Shown here one piece after another: positions 34,201-44,143 of a DNA stretch of 64,000 nucleotides. The notes under the pieces were generated by a model. It had not been told where the DNA came from. It did not search any database and saw nothing but the letters and a program-made list of their open reading frames with translations. A program made the position numbers and the translations under genes. How positions within the stretch are numbered: the stretch's first letter is position 1; every line of letters starts with the position of its first letter. The DNA comes from Parastagonospora avenae f. sp. tritici 18332-5 (lineage: Eukaryota; Ascomycota; Dothideomycetes; Pleosporales; Phaeosphaeriaceae), in the NCBI GenBank assembly GCA_022559985.1, contig JAFJTR010000004.1, positions 186,001 through 250,000 of the forward strand. Reading direction: 5' to 3'.

Positions 34201-35064
34201 TGTCGTTGGCATCCGGGTCAGGGTTTGCATTACGATACTGCATGACGGCAACGGCACCGCGGTCGGTCAAGGTGCGAGGAGCCATAGTCCCGTCGGTGCC
34301 CTCAAACCTGTCTCGCGACCGTTTTGAGGATCCGCTACTCATGGCTCGGTTGAAAACACTGCGCACAGTGTCCAGGTCTCGAATGCTATAACTGCGTCGT
34401 GTAGATACAGATGGTGTACTTGAGCTATCGGCATGTATAGAGCGCCAGGGATCGAGCAGCGTGTTGGCTGCGATCGGGTCGTCAGTATGTGCTTGGGCAG
34501 CCAATTCGTCTAGTATGTCTTGCTCTAATGCGATGGCGAGATCCTCTTCGTATGTGGACTGATCAGATGTGCCCGTGTCTGCTGGTAGGCTGAGCCGAGA
34601 CGCAAAGTCGGCTGGTGAGGGCGAGCCTGTAGCCGAGTCTCTGCCTCCGCGGTGGTTCGTCTGCATGAAGCGTGTTCGCCGAGTTCCCCACAGCGGTGTG
34701 AAGGATGCTGCAGCAGGATTCAGGGTCGTCGTAGTGGGAGCTGCGTCGGCGGTTGGAGAAGAGACACTTGCTTGCGAGATTTGCTGGCTGCTGGCTGCTC
34801 CAGGAAGTGAGTGTGGCGTAACATTTGAATCAATGTCGTGTCTAGGTTGGAGAGGCGATGGCTGCAGCAAGTAAGTTCATGCTCGAGATAATGATGTGGT
34901 ATGTGTATGCTACTTTGACGTACTGACGCTGGCGTGTTTGCTGCAGGCTCGCTGTCGCTCAACTCACTTTCAGGTGCACATTCGCGGTAGGAGCGCAACG
35001 TCCGGCGTCTCGTAGCCGAAGGACCGCCTGTGACTCGGTGCGGCGCTCTGACATTGTCGCTCAT
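31292..35064 (-). CDS. large F-box protein with Gln-rich C-terminal region
   Basis: Exons 35064-34924 and 34861-31292 give 1236 aa. The 62-nt intron has GTACGT and TTGCTGCAG ends and joins complete codons (PAS/PSP). Residues about 324-364 form an F-box: WDLPVELVEIIASYLDRDD, IKSLRMVSHELNYF. The following 500 residues contain leucine-rich blocks (LNISRLSDRYVSML, LPNLKNLTLKVIPGW, PNIKNLTVGWVGGG, FPHVERLVLENCWI, LKHLVLDSVSL) that read like irregular leucine-rich repeats for substrate binding. About residues 930-1090 are Gln/Asn-rich. The expected role is substrate adaptor of a Skp1-Cul1-F-box ubiquitin ligase. The N-terminal 320 residues are disordered and Ser/Thr-rich. Confidence 0.85.
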
Positions 35065-35459
35065 GGTCGTGGTTGCTGCCGTCGCATTGACTCTAGAGAC
35101 GCGTCAAGAAAGAAAGCCTCGCCAATTTACGTGCCTATATCAGCGTGGCTCGAGGGCAAATGGGTACATGTCAACATTGCACACGATTTGACATAATCAG
35201 AGGTGAGGGCGAGTGAAGTTTGTTGCGGAAGTACAGGCGAAGCTCGAACTGGCGTGCTGGACTTCTTTGAAGCTTGGGGCCCCGCCTGCAGCCGCTATGT
35301 CATCCGGCCGCAGACCCACCACCAAACCAAGCACCCCAGACCCCCAGATCCACTTCCCGTCGCCTTGCAGGTGTGCCCGGCCGTTGCCACGACGCACCGC
35401 CACTTGTAAACGGACTTAGCAGCTGCACCCATCTGATCGCTTGTCGTGTGCTGTAGTTA
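35065..35459. other. promoter region of the F-box gene up to the transposon
   Basis: Upstream flank of the large F-box gene; the transposon begins at 35460. No gene seen. Confidence 0.5.
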
Positions 35460-35502
35460 CCGTGGTGCCCGGCGTAACCACCGATCCGATCACCAAAATC
35501 AA
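35460..35502 (+). repeat. left terminal inverted repeat
   Basis: 43-bp repeat, inward-reading copy begins CCGTGGTGCCCGGCG and ends CACCAAAATCAA. It matches the right end with one mismatch. Confidence 0.95.
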
Positions 35503-35541
35503 TGCAACACCCTACTTTCAACACGCGATATCTCCATCAAT

Positions 35542-37419
35542 ATGAGCTCAATTGAGGCTGCGCTTGCAGCTATTGAAGCGCTAGAGCCTAACGAAAAACT
35601 TGTCTACGCGCAAATTGCTAAAAAGTATGGTGTTGCAGTTTCAACGCTATCTCAACGTCACCGAGGCGTATCGAGCTCTAGAGCTACCAAGGCTCAAAAC
35701 CAGCAAGCGCTCCACCCCCAGCAAGAGAAGGAGCTCTTACGCTATATCGAGCGCCTTACAAGGCAAGGCTTACCTCCTACACGGCCTATGATACGACGCT
35801 TTGCTTCAGATATCGCGAAAAAGGAGCTTGGAAAAGGCTGGGTTGATCGATATATCAAGCGCTATGAGGTTGATCTTATCTCACGCTGGGCAACTGGAAT
35901 CGATCGCTCGCGCCACCAGGCTGACTCTCTGTCAAAATATAGCCTCTATTTCGAGCTTCTACGCAGCAAGCTCAGCCAATACGATATAGAGCCTTGCAAT
36001 ATGTACAACATGGATGAGAAGGGCTGCATGCTAGGGATACTTGCTCGCTCAAAGCGGGTGTTCAGCAGGAGGCTATATGAGAAGGGGAAGATTAAGGCTC
36101 ACATCCAGGATGGCAATTGGGAGTGGATAACGCTGCTGGCCTGTATATGTGCTGATGGATCAGCCCTCGAGCCTGCGCTGATATATCAATCAGCCTCAGG
36201 CTCGATACAGGACACCTGGCTGTAGGCCATGAGGCCTGAGGACCAAGTATATATATCCTCCTCACCTTCTGGATGGACGAACAACGACATAGGACTATCC
36301 TGGCTCAAACAAGTGTTTGATCGATCTACGAAGGAGAAGGCAGGGCGGAGCTATCGATTACTCATCCTTGATGACCATGGATCTCATCTCACCATGGATT
36401 TTATCGAGTACTGCGATCGGAATCGAATCCTCCTTGCAGTACACCCCCCTCATTCAACTCATACCCTCCAACCGCTTGACGTCGTTATGTTTAAGCCATT
36501 CTCATCAGCCTACTCAAACCAGGTAGCTGCGTTCATGGAGAGGTGCCAAGGGCTCACATCTATGAGCAAAATAGACTTCTATCCCATGTTTATGTCTGCC
36601 TGGGAGGCCTCGTTCAAGACGGAAACTATACTCAAGGCCTTTGAGGCAACTGGCCTCTCACCTCTCAACCCAGAGGTGATACTCAAACGATTCAATCAGC
36701 CAGCTCAATCAGGCCAATCAAGTGATAGCGACTCCTCAGCCTTGAGCGCCTCTGACTGGCGGAAAACTGAGCGCCTTCTACGCCAGGTAGTAGGTGATAG
36801 GAGTGATCCACGAGCTCAAAAGCTCAGCCGAGCCTTCCACTCTATCTCAGTTCAAAAAACGCTGATTGAACACGAGGCTCAAGGCCTCATGCAGGCTCTT
36901 ATCAATGAGAGGCAGCGCAGAAAGCGAGGCAAGGCTCTGCTTCTAGAGCCGGCTGAGGAGTATCACGGTGGGGCTGTATTCTGGTCCCCGAGGAAGGTGA
37001 AGGAGGCACGTGATCGCCAGCTCCAACAAGGGCTCGAGGAGGAGCAACTACAAAACCAGAGAGCTGAGGCAGCTCGCCTACGCCAGGAGAGGAGGTAGGA
37101 AAAGCTCCAGGCAGCCCAACAGAGGCGTGCAGCAAGAGTAGAAGCTCAAATAATAAGGCAGGAGAAGAAGGCTCGTGAGGCTGCTGATCGAACCTCACGA
37201 CAGGCAGCTCGCAAGGCTCAACAACGACTCCAGCAAGCTCAAAAAACTACCCAAAGAGGCAAGAGGAGACCTCTTAAGATAGCTACTAAGGCAGGTTCAA
37301 AAAAGAGAGCAGTTGCGCAGCCTCAGGGTGGTGGTGAGGCCTCAGGTGCTGCAGCAGGCCCACCACCATCTCAATCACGACACGGCCGAGCTATCAAGCT
37401 CCCAGCAAAATATAGATAG
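35542..37419 (+). pseudogene. pogo/Fot1-like DDE transposase with two in-frame stops
   Basis: One continuous 626-codon frame from ATG 35542 to TAG 37419 is interrupted by TAG at codon 228 (36223-36225) and codon 519 (37096-37098). There is no frameshift. Residues 1-55 contain a psq/CENP-B-type helix-turn-helix (KLVYAQIAKKYGVAVSTLSQR), about 65-125 a second Tc5-type DNA-binding part, and the DDE domain holds D158 (NMDEKG), D278 (LILDDHGSH) and D313 (LQPLDVV), a DD34D spacing. The tail is a charged coiled coil (QERRQEK-type composition) ending GRAIKLPAKYR, usual for fungal members. Both stops are explained by CAG to TAG. The protein as read is inactive unless stops are read through or other copies supply transposase. 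Confidence 0.93.
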
Positions 37420-37512
37420 CTATAAATATCAATCAAGGCCTATAGAACTCAACTCTAAAAATTATCGCGACAATAGCGATCGTATGTAGCCCAGTAGCTT
37501 TATATTGGCGTG

Positions 37513-37555
37513 TTGATTTTGGTGATCGAATCGGTGGTTACGCCGGGCACCACGG
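37513..37555 (-). repeat. right terminal inverted repeat
   Basis: Reverse complement of the left repeat with one transition. It is followed by the TA duplication at 37556-37557. Confidence 0.95.
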
Positions 37556-37708
37556 TAGGCGTTCCGTGCCCCACTTGGTTAGTCCAGATCTGCAACATCA
37601 ACAAACATCAACTTCCCCCCGTGGCTGCCAAGCCAGACCACATCACCACTTCGTGTCAAACTTCTCTTTTTCAAACATACCACAGCTCCTTATACGAATT
37701 CTTCTAGT

Positions 37709-38747
37709 ATGTCTCTTTTAACTCTGCCCCGTGAACTGCGCGACGAAATCATATCCTATCTGTCCCTTCCGTCATTCATCTACACCTCCAGCTCCAAGCC
37801 CAACACCGAGAATCTGCACCGTTCGAAAGTCCAAGCAAGTACATTCGTCGACACCAGAATCTACCTCCCATGCCGTATCTCCCCAAATGTTCTAGGGGTC
37901 TGTCGTCAACTCCGCGAAGAATGTCTACAGTACCACCGCAGTGCCATGAACGCTCAAACCGACACATCAAAAGATGACGGAGGCCCAACTACTAGTAATG
38001 TCCTAGCCGAACGGCTCGGTCAAGAAGTCGACGAATGTGCCGAGAGAATTGGCGACCAGGGTCTGAGAATCACCATTGAAGCGCAGAGAGCTCTACGGGG
38101 TCCTTTCGGCTATGCCATTCCTGTACGAGAGGAGCTGTCGCCTCGATTTCTCGCCCTACTCCCTCTCATCGAGAGAGCGCGAAAGCTCCGCATCGTGGTC
38201 TGGGCCGGCTTTGACTGGTGGAACGGCTCGCGTCCGCGCGCCATGACTAGGATCAACGGACGCATGCGCATCGACGAGAATGCACCAACCAAACCCGATG
38301 CCGTGTCTTACGCGATTGGAAAAATATTGGAGCTATTGCCTGCGGTCGAAGAGCTGGAGGTCGTTGTCCTAGCACGCGTAGGTGACTTCTCGAAATGGGA
38401 CTTGCCCGATCCTGCATGGACGAACATCCAGTACTGGCTCGATGGATCGATCTTAACAGAGAAACGCGAGGCATTGCGGGTTGTGAGCAGGCAGTTGTCC
38501 GCCGTTTGGGGTTTTGATGAGGTTGAGACGTTTTATGCCCAGCAAGAGACGAGAGTTGGGGAGAGTGGGACGTGGCATGTTAAGAGGCATGGAGATGTTA
38601 AAACGGTAAGCTTGAATTTCTGTACTTGAGCTTAAGAGAATCTTGGCTAACCGTATTATAAAGCCACTGATGATTGAAATGGCTGATGAAGGAGAACTTG
38701 ATGGTCTGAGCGAGCCCGTGCATGAGGAATTTGAAAGAAAAGACTAG
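37709..38747 (+). CDS. F-box-like hypothetical protein (326 aa)
   Basis: Exons 37709-38605 and 38664-38747, 58-nt intron with GTAAGC, GCTAAC and AAAG, complete codons on each side (KT/PLM). The N-terminus LLTLPRELRDEIISYLSLPSF is an F-box-like/2EXR-type helix pair, followed by 'ISPNVLGVCRQLREECLQYH', the second block common in this fungal family. The middle (LLPLIERARKLRIVVWAGFDWWNGS, 'LLPAVEELEVVVLARVGDFSKWDLP') is a beta-strand-rich domain. The short second exon adds an acidic tail. It lies 152 bases beyond the transposon and starts the run of F-box-like genes, but lacks the I-x4-W-x3-W ending of the five genes that follow. Function is unproven. Confidence 0.78.
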
Positions 38748-39154
38748 CTTATCATGGCACAGTACCCTTCACATTGCTGACAGGGCAAGTTTGGAAACCA
38801 TTCCCTGAAGGTGCGAGCCACCCAAGGCAGATGGCTAAGTCGCATGTTTTATGGATTCTATTCCAAGAAGAAAGCAAGCAGTCATGGGACTATGTGCATA
38901 AAAAGTCCCACTAATGCAGCACTGGAGTTTCCGACTTGAATGCATTGCTAATTACGAAAGTTCTGCTATTCTCCAACCGCCCTTTGCTTTCGAATGTGCA
39001 GCTCAATTTCACTGTCCTCGAGTACAATGACTTTCTCGGTGAATGAAAGAACAAAGTTTATGCTGCATGTCGCACACCCTCAAGATGGTTGTCGATCCGG
39101 GCGAGCTATTGTGCAATCGTCGCGCGGTCTCCATCTCGATGTGAGCCTCTTGGT
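38748..39154. other. convergent intergenic region, no gene seen
   Basis: 407 bases between 3' ends of two convergent F-box-like genes; nothing recognised. Confidence 0.5.
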
Positions 39155-39961
39155 CTAGCGCTCGCCTTCTGCCCAGTCCTGATCCCACTCTGCTTCCTCA
39201 ATCGGCGTGCCTTCGCTAAGAAGCGGAGAAGTGATGCCAGGGTATCGGCTCACCAGAACCGGATCCGCACGAGATTTATCAATCTCCACTTGTTCCTCCG
39301 TTGCTTTCGGTGTGATTAAGACCCGTCGGACCTTCACAATCAGATCCCTTGCGAGCTTCGAATCGCATATCCCACCCACTAAAAACTGTACATTGCGTAA
39401 TTCGAGCAACTGGTCCCATGCGCCTTCCCATGGGTCATTGGCAAATGGCTTTTGTTGGTACCCTGCAACGCACACCTGCCGAGCTTGCGCATTGCGGATA
39501 TTCGTGTGATCATGATAGCTAGGAAGCTCTTCGCCGCTGAAATGGTAATTCGCGACTCTGATGAGCTTGTGCAAGTCCTTGCTCAGTGGGCAGTTGACCT
39601 CAGAGGCTGATAAGCATCCGAGAAAGGTTTTCACCTCGTCACCCAGCACCCAAGGTGATATAATCAACTGAACGGGCTTGCTCTTGATGATGGCGAGCCA
39701 AGGCATGAGAATAGCGTTTGCTTCGTCGTTGATTTCGCGGCACGTAGCAAGTATCGAAATGCCAGGTATCGTACGATAGGCGAGTGTTAGACCCTCGTCA
39801 CCGTGGTAGTGCGTGAGTTTCGTAGGCAAATTCTCGTAGACCATCAGACGTATGTCCTTCGGAAGATCGAGAAGTGGGAAAGGCTCATCGCTCTGAATAC
39901 CACGAGCGGGGCCAGAGACATCGTTGGGAGGCTTGTCGAGCAGCATTTTGTCGAGTGCCAT
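39155..39961 (-). CDS. F-box-like paralogue A (268 aa)
   Basis: Single exon. I chose the ATG at 39961 because of its ideal context (CAACCACCATGGC), although the frame is open further upstream. Module 1, residues 30-55: 'FPLLDLPKDIRLMVYENLPTK' type F-box-like block. Module 2: TIPGISILATCREINDEANA followed by 'LAIIKSKPVQLIISP'. Module 3 is the C-terminus IEEAEWDQDWAEGER, matching I-x4-W-x3-W. The middle part varies among paralogues. It is one of five closely related genes at 39-44 kb. The F-box-like start suggests ubiquitin-ligase adaptors, but nothing seen here proves Skp1 binding. Confidence 0.8.
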   Translation of the reverse strand: MALDKMLLDKPPNDVSGPARGIQSDEPFPLLDLPKDIRLMVYENLPTKLTHYHGDEGLTLAYRTIPGISILATCREINDEANAILMPWLAIIKSKPVQLIISPWVLGDEVKTFLGCLSASEVNCPLSKDLHKLIRVANYHFSGEELPSYHDHTNIRNAQARQVCVAGYQQKPFANDPWEGAWDQLLELRNVQFLVGGICDSKLARDLIVKVRRVLITPKATEEQVEIDKSRADPVLVSRYPGITSPLLSEGTPIEEAEWDQDWAEGER

Positions 39962-40293
39962 GGTTGGTGGGAGCTGGTCGTTGTTGGTGTTGGAGTAGCG
40001 GAATCGAAGCTCGAGTAGATATGGAGGGGGCTGCGGCGTCATATAACCCGTCAGATGAGAATTGAGGTGTGAAGATGAGAGCGAAGATGAACATGATCGT
40101 GAAAGTGAAGATGAATTGAGAAAGCACAGCAGTAGCACGGAGCAAAGCTTCGTGATACCTTGTGATGACGGTATATGTGATTCCCACGACTGGAAAGCAG
40201 CGCAGTGTCGTTATGCCGTTTCTAGGTGCAGGATCCGATGCATAGACAGCCGGTTTGTGGCTTCTTTCCTGCCCACATTTATAGCCAAATATG
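39962..40293. other. intergenic between paralogues A and B
   Basis: 332 bases between two tandem minus-strand genes; promoter of paralogue A. Nothing else seen. Confidence 0.5.
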
Positions 40294-41037
40294 CTATCCC
40301 TCTGCCCACTTCGCGTCCCACTCTGCCTGCTCAATGCCTGCACCCTTCCTGATACTTGGCGCAAATGTGTGACTGGGATCGAAGCATTCCCAGGCGATTG
40401 AGTTCCTGTTACGGCTTTCTACTTCCGCATATAGCGCCTTGTTATCTGGTGAAAGTAGCACTAGTCGATAATCTATTTCTAAGTACCTGCACGACGTGAA
40501 CTCGCACATATAGTTTACGTCCGAGTATATGTCGTAGAACCCATACAAAACATCAGTCGTGCGTTCTTGCAAAGTTTTTCCTGGCGTAGAGATTTCGCGT
40601 ACGGCGAAGCACACCTGTTGCGCGGGTGTGTTGACTGGTAGGTCTAGGTCGTCATGCTCGGTATAGTCACAACCCTTGCAGTAGGTCCATGCAATTAATT
40701 TGCGTATTTCTTTCAAACTGACGCAGTTTATCTCTGATGCTGCGAGACATTCGAGGAAGCTGTCGAGACGATGGTGATCAACGGGTGAGCCAACAAGCTG
40801 GATAGGCTGGCTCTTGATCGCAGCGAGGCGATGATGGAGAACAGCTTTTGCTTCATCGTAGATCTCATGACACGTAGTGAAGATAGCAATGCCCGGGAGA
40901 GTGCGATACACGAGCGCCAGCTCTTCGTCGCCGTGATGCGTGGTCTTGACGGGGAGGCACTCGTACACCATCAATCTAATCTCCTTCGGGAGATTAAGGA
41001 AACGGAACGCATCCGTGGTATCTGCGTCAGTGATCAT
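40294..41037 (-). CDS. F-box-like paralogue B (247 aa)
   Basis: Single exon from ATG 41037. Module 1: FRFLNLPKEIRLMVYECLPV. Module 2: TLPGIAIFTTCHEIYDEAKA then 'RLAAIKSQPIQLVGSP'. Module 3: IEQAEWDAKWAEG at the extreme C-terminus. It is tandem with paralogue A and is its closest relative by eye: both share 'THHGDEELALVYRT' or 'THYHGDEGLTLAYRT' after module 1. An ATG further upstream (41074 region, ATGGCTGGTAAGT) is followed by a donor-like sequence, but the interval to the next AG is too short for an intron. It is divergent from paralogue C. Confidence 0.8.
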   Translation of the reverse strand: MITDADTTDAFRFLNLPKEIRLMVYECLPVKTTHHGDEELALVYRTLPGIAIFTTCHEIYDEAKAVLHHRLAAIKSQPIQLVGSPVDHHRLDSFLECLAASEINCVSLKEIRKLIAWTYCKGCDYTEHDDLDLPVNTPAQQVCFAVREISTPGKTLQERTTDVLYGFYDIYSDVNYMCEFTSCRYLEIDYRLVLLSPDNKALYAEVESRNRNSIAWECFDPSHTFAPSIRKGAGIEQAEWDAKWAEG

Positions 41038-41451
41038 GGCACTGTATCATGAAAGCATTGACTTACCAGCCATGTCTACGCTTCTTGTATAGTGTCCTCT
41101 GCGTGTGGTTAGTTGGCGCGCCTCAGATGGGCGAAGGTTAAGGTGCTGAATTATACGAGCGATTCTCCGGTGTTGCTGGTGTCGTTGGGGTAAGAGGTAG
41201 GTAAGAAGAAAGAGCAGGCAAGAAAAGTGGGTCATGACTAAACCCAATATAGTAGGCTCACGTGAGCACAGACGTGCAGAGGTGAAGGAGTCCCGTACAA
41301 ACATGCCCTCGCTTAATTTGGACTACGCACCCCCAATCTCCTACCCATCATCCGCGCCCACTTTCTTGACATGTCTCTACCCTAAATACCATAATACACG
41401 GCTGTATTCCAACACTTCCAGTATCCCACCAAGACCTCCAAGACTTCCAAC
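41038..41451. promoter_or_regulatory. divergent promoter between paralogues B and C
   Basis: 414 bases between the start codons of oppositely oriented paralogues. The right part has C/A-rich runs and a TAAATACCATAATA stretch at 41392-41405 that may serve as a TATA-like element for paralogue C. Confidence 0.35.
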
Positions 41452-42132
41452 ATGGTTACTTCACGTCCACGTAGCCTCCTCGACCTTCCGGCAGAAATTC
41501 GTGTTATGATATACGAGAACTTGCCCACGAGGACGACACACCGCTACCAGGCTGATCATCCATCACAAGCAGCAGGGATTGGCGACGTGTTTGTCGTATG
41601 GAGATCATTTCCTGGAGTCACGATTCTTGCTACATGCCGCCTGATTGAGCGAGAGGCAAGGCCTATCGTTGAGTCTCGCTTGGCAGCTATCAGGAACGAA
41701 CCTTGCCGGATCATTGCGACCCCCGAAGGACTCGGGTCCACTCGCCTGTCCTCTATCCTCAAGTCCCTCCAACGCTCGAACGTGGACAACACCAAGCCTG
41801 TAGATCCTCGAGACATTATCAACATCGCACTCTACCAGCCTACGACTCAACACACCGCAGAAGTGAGGGTAGACAAATCACAAGGATCATTCAATCTGTT
41901 TTGGTTCGAGTCAAGAGACGAGGCCCCGGACGGATATCAAGAAGGTTTACATGTTCACGTTCGGCCAGCATTGCTGACATATGAGGAAGAATGGTGGTTC
42001 GATATGGAGCGTCCACTGACTCGAGTCATGCCAATCGGACTCGCGACACCGGCAAAGACTGTGACGGATGGCACGACAATCGGGGACGAAGAATGGGACG
42101 AGGACTGGGCTGGGGGCCTGCGATACTTCTAA
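41452..42132 (+). CDS. F-box-like paralogue C (226 aa)
   Basis: Single exon, start context TCCAACATGG. Module 1: RSLLDLPAEIRVMIYENLPT at residues 6-25. Module 2: 'SFPGVTILATCRLIEREARP' then 'RLAAIRNEPCRIIATP'. Module 3: 'IGDEEWDEDW' near the C-terminus, followed by AGGLRYF. Between modules 2 and 3 the sequence diverges from the neighbours. It is tandem with paralogue D on the plus strand. Confidence 0.8.
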   Translation: MVTSRPRSLLDLPAEIRVMIYENLPTRTTHRYQADHPSQAAGIGDVFVVWRSFPGVTILATCRLIEREARPIVESRLAAIRNEPCRIIATPEGLGSTRLSSILKSLQRSNVDNTKPVDPRDIINIALYQPTTQHTAEVRVDKSQGSFNLFWFESRDEAPDGYQEGLHVHVRPALLTYEEEWWFDMERPLTRVMPIGLATPAKTVTDGTTIGDEEWDEDWAGGLRYF

Positions 42133-42355
42133 ACGAAGACTGGGGGTGAGAGTAGCCAGGGATGTGTGATAGCTTGGCTTGGCGCAAAAATATACTCGTC
42201 TCTTTACGTTCACATTTCTCACTAGCTCATTATGCCGGCGCTGAATGTTTGCGCACTCCCCATCACCCATTAACTTGGTAGCTAGCTATCATTGGGACCC
42301 TCCAAAACACAACCCTACAATCAGGCCTGACACAATTCAACCGCTCCTTGACAAC

Positions 42356-43087
42356 ATGGCTAACACGCAATCACTCAAAGCCGACACCCGCAATATCTCT
42401 GCTTTGACCATTGCGCACCCATTCAGACTCCTGGACCTACCGAAAGAGCTCCGCTTGATGATCTACGAGCAGCTGCCGACAAAGACAACTCGCCGCCATA
42501 TCCCCAACCAGGCGCCTATAGTCGTCCACATCACACTGCCTGGCGTCGAACTTCTCGCAACATGCCGTCAGATCAGGTCCGAAGCCATTACAATCCTCTC
42601 CAACAAGCTCACCGCCATCGCATCCCAGCCTGCCCGCATAATCGTACCCAAACTATATGACGATAACCTCCGCGCGCTACTTTTTGCTGCAGCCAACAAG
42701 ATATCCATCAATGGAAGCTTCTCGTCCTTTCCGCTAGACTGCTCCAACTCACACATCCAGCAAGTCTGCATCGCTGTCTTGGACAACACGCCTCGCACTA
42801 TTCTAGAAGAGAACCTGCACACTTTCTCACAGCTTGCTGGGTTCCGGAAAATTCTCGAACCACTGCATCCCCGGATTATTAGGGCTTTGGACATACAAGT
42901 GCGGCCGGTGCTGATGTCTGGAGATAAGAGAGTGGCATACTATCGCCTTCCTCCTGGCGACATTGTGAGTTATATGTGGCGGCCATGTCCGGATTCTCGA
43001 CCGGAACCGTTGCTGCGGGTCGGAGGTGGGATTGGGGAGGAGGAGTGGGAGAAGGATTGGAAAGAGGGGGAGCGGCTGGACCCGTGA
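42356..43087 (+). CDS. F-box-like paralogue D (243 aa)
   Basis: Single exon. The ATG at 42356 has a good context (GACAACATGGC); an in-frame ATG at 42245 would add 37 residues without family similarity. Module 1: FRLLDLPKELRLMIYEQLPT. Module 2: TLPGVELLATCRQIRSEAIT then 'KLTAIASQPARIIVP'. Module 3: IGEEEWEKDWKEGERLDP at the end. It sits 224 bases downstream of paralogue C in the same orientation. Confidence 0.8.
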   Translation: MANTQSLKADTRNISALTIAHPFRLLDLPKELRLMIYEQLPTKTTRRHIPNQAPIVVHITLPGVELLATCRQIRSEAITILSNKLTAIASQPARIIVPKLYDDNLRALLFAAANKISINGSFSSFPLDCSNSHIQQVCIAVLDNTPRTILEENLHTFSQLAGFRKILEPLHPRIIRALDIQVRPVLMSGDKRVAYYRLPPGDIVSYMWRPCPDSRPEPLLRVGGGIGEEEWEKDWKEGERLDP

Positions 43088-43342
43088 ACGGGGTGTAACT
43101 GATACAACGAGCACAAAGCACTACAGAAAACGGAGCTTACAATCGTTTCCTCGTTGTCGAACGAGGTGCAAGATGCCCAACAAGTTGTGTGCCAGAAGTC
43201 AATGAGAAGTCACGTGATAGCTTTGTCTCAATTCAGCCATTGAGACAGAGCGCAATGGTGTAGATAGTATTTGTGAAGCTATCGCATGGATCTTCAGATC
43301 GCGACTCTACCCAAACTACTAACAGCCCGTCCATGAGTACAT

Positions 43343-44143
43343 TCATTCTTGAGCCCACAAGTCTTTCCATGCCTGTTCGTCAATCGCATGACCCATGCGT
43401 ACTTCAGTCGCGCAATCCAATAGCGATTCGTATGCATCTGCATCCGCTCTCTGGGATGCGTTAAGCAAATCGCGCCCAGCTTCGTCCTCAGGGGTTACAA
43501 GAGCTAGCTGAATATGGATACGTGCAGGTCTTTGGTACGCATAGTCTAGGTCGCTGCGCATGTAATGGTAAAGATGGAACGTTGCCACACTATCTCGGAT
43601 GTCGGAAAGCCGCTCTGTGGTCGGCATGGCCAATTCTTGCGCGGTCTGTATAATTGCGATATGGGCGTGGCACTCCGACTCAGCCATGGGAGCCAGACCA
43701 CTCTAATCGGATCGGATCCTGCTCCATTTGGCGACCCGAAGAAGTGTCCGCAGATGTCGGTCGGTATTATAGGGACCCGAGTAGGAGGCAATGTGTGGGA
43801 TAATGTCGCGGGCTAGCACAATGTCTTGGAGCGCACCAGGCGTCACGAAGATGTGGATGGGCGCTGCCTTGATCGCGTTCAGCTTCTGCTGTATGATGGT
43901 ACTAGCCTCTTTGTTGATCTGGCGGCATGTAGTGAGCAGGCTGACGCCCTCTAGTGTCTTCCAAACGAGCCGGCATGAGCTATACTGAGGCTTGTGGATC
44001 ATGTGGTAGACAGGTTTTTTCGGGGTGGAGGCCTCTTGCTCGAATCTGTGATACGTGACGAGCACCGAAAGACTCTTGTAAATCATGAGCCTCAATTCCA
44101 TCGGGAGGTCCATGAAACGAAAATGGTGAGTTGCATCTATCAT
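43343..44143 (-). pseudogene. F-box-like paralogue E, broken by an in-frame TAG
   Basis: The frame from ATG 44143 contains module 1 (FRFMDLPMELRLMIYKSLSV), module 2 (TLEGVSLLTTCRQINKEAST, then 'KLNAIKAAPIHIFVTP') and LRTLLRVAKW, which aligns with LHKLIRVANY of paralogue A. It then hits TAG at 43703-43705. The same frame continues without shift to 43343 and ends in module 3, IDEQAWKDLW. No convincing intron removes the stop: nearby GT donors are non-consensus and splicing them would delete the aligned LRTLLRVAKW block. CAG to TAG would explain the stop. So it is a recent pseudogene or a polymorphic null allele of the array. Confidence 0.8.

Larger units (their letters stand above)
35458..37557 (+). 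mobile_element. Tc1/mariner-superfamily (pogo/Fot1-like) transposon, complete ends
   Basis: A 2096-bp element at 35460-37555 flanked by TA on both sides (35458-35459 and 37556-37557), the target duplication of Tc1/mariner elements. Terminal inverted repeats of 43 bp, 35460-35502 and 37513-37555, begin CCGTGGTGCCCGGCG and differ at a single position (C left, T right, both read inward). One transposase frame fills most of the interior on the plus strand. Ends and duplication are intact, so the copy is young or could be moved by an intact relative, although its own frame has two stops. Confidence 0.95.

Noticed and set aside
31292..34870. F-box gene starting at 34870
   Set aside because: That codon is TTG inside an intron acceptor; a spliced exon with an ATG at 35064 joins in phase.
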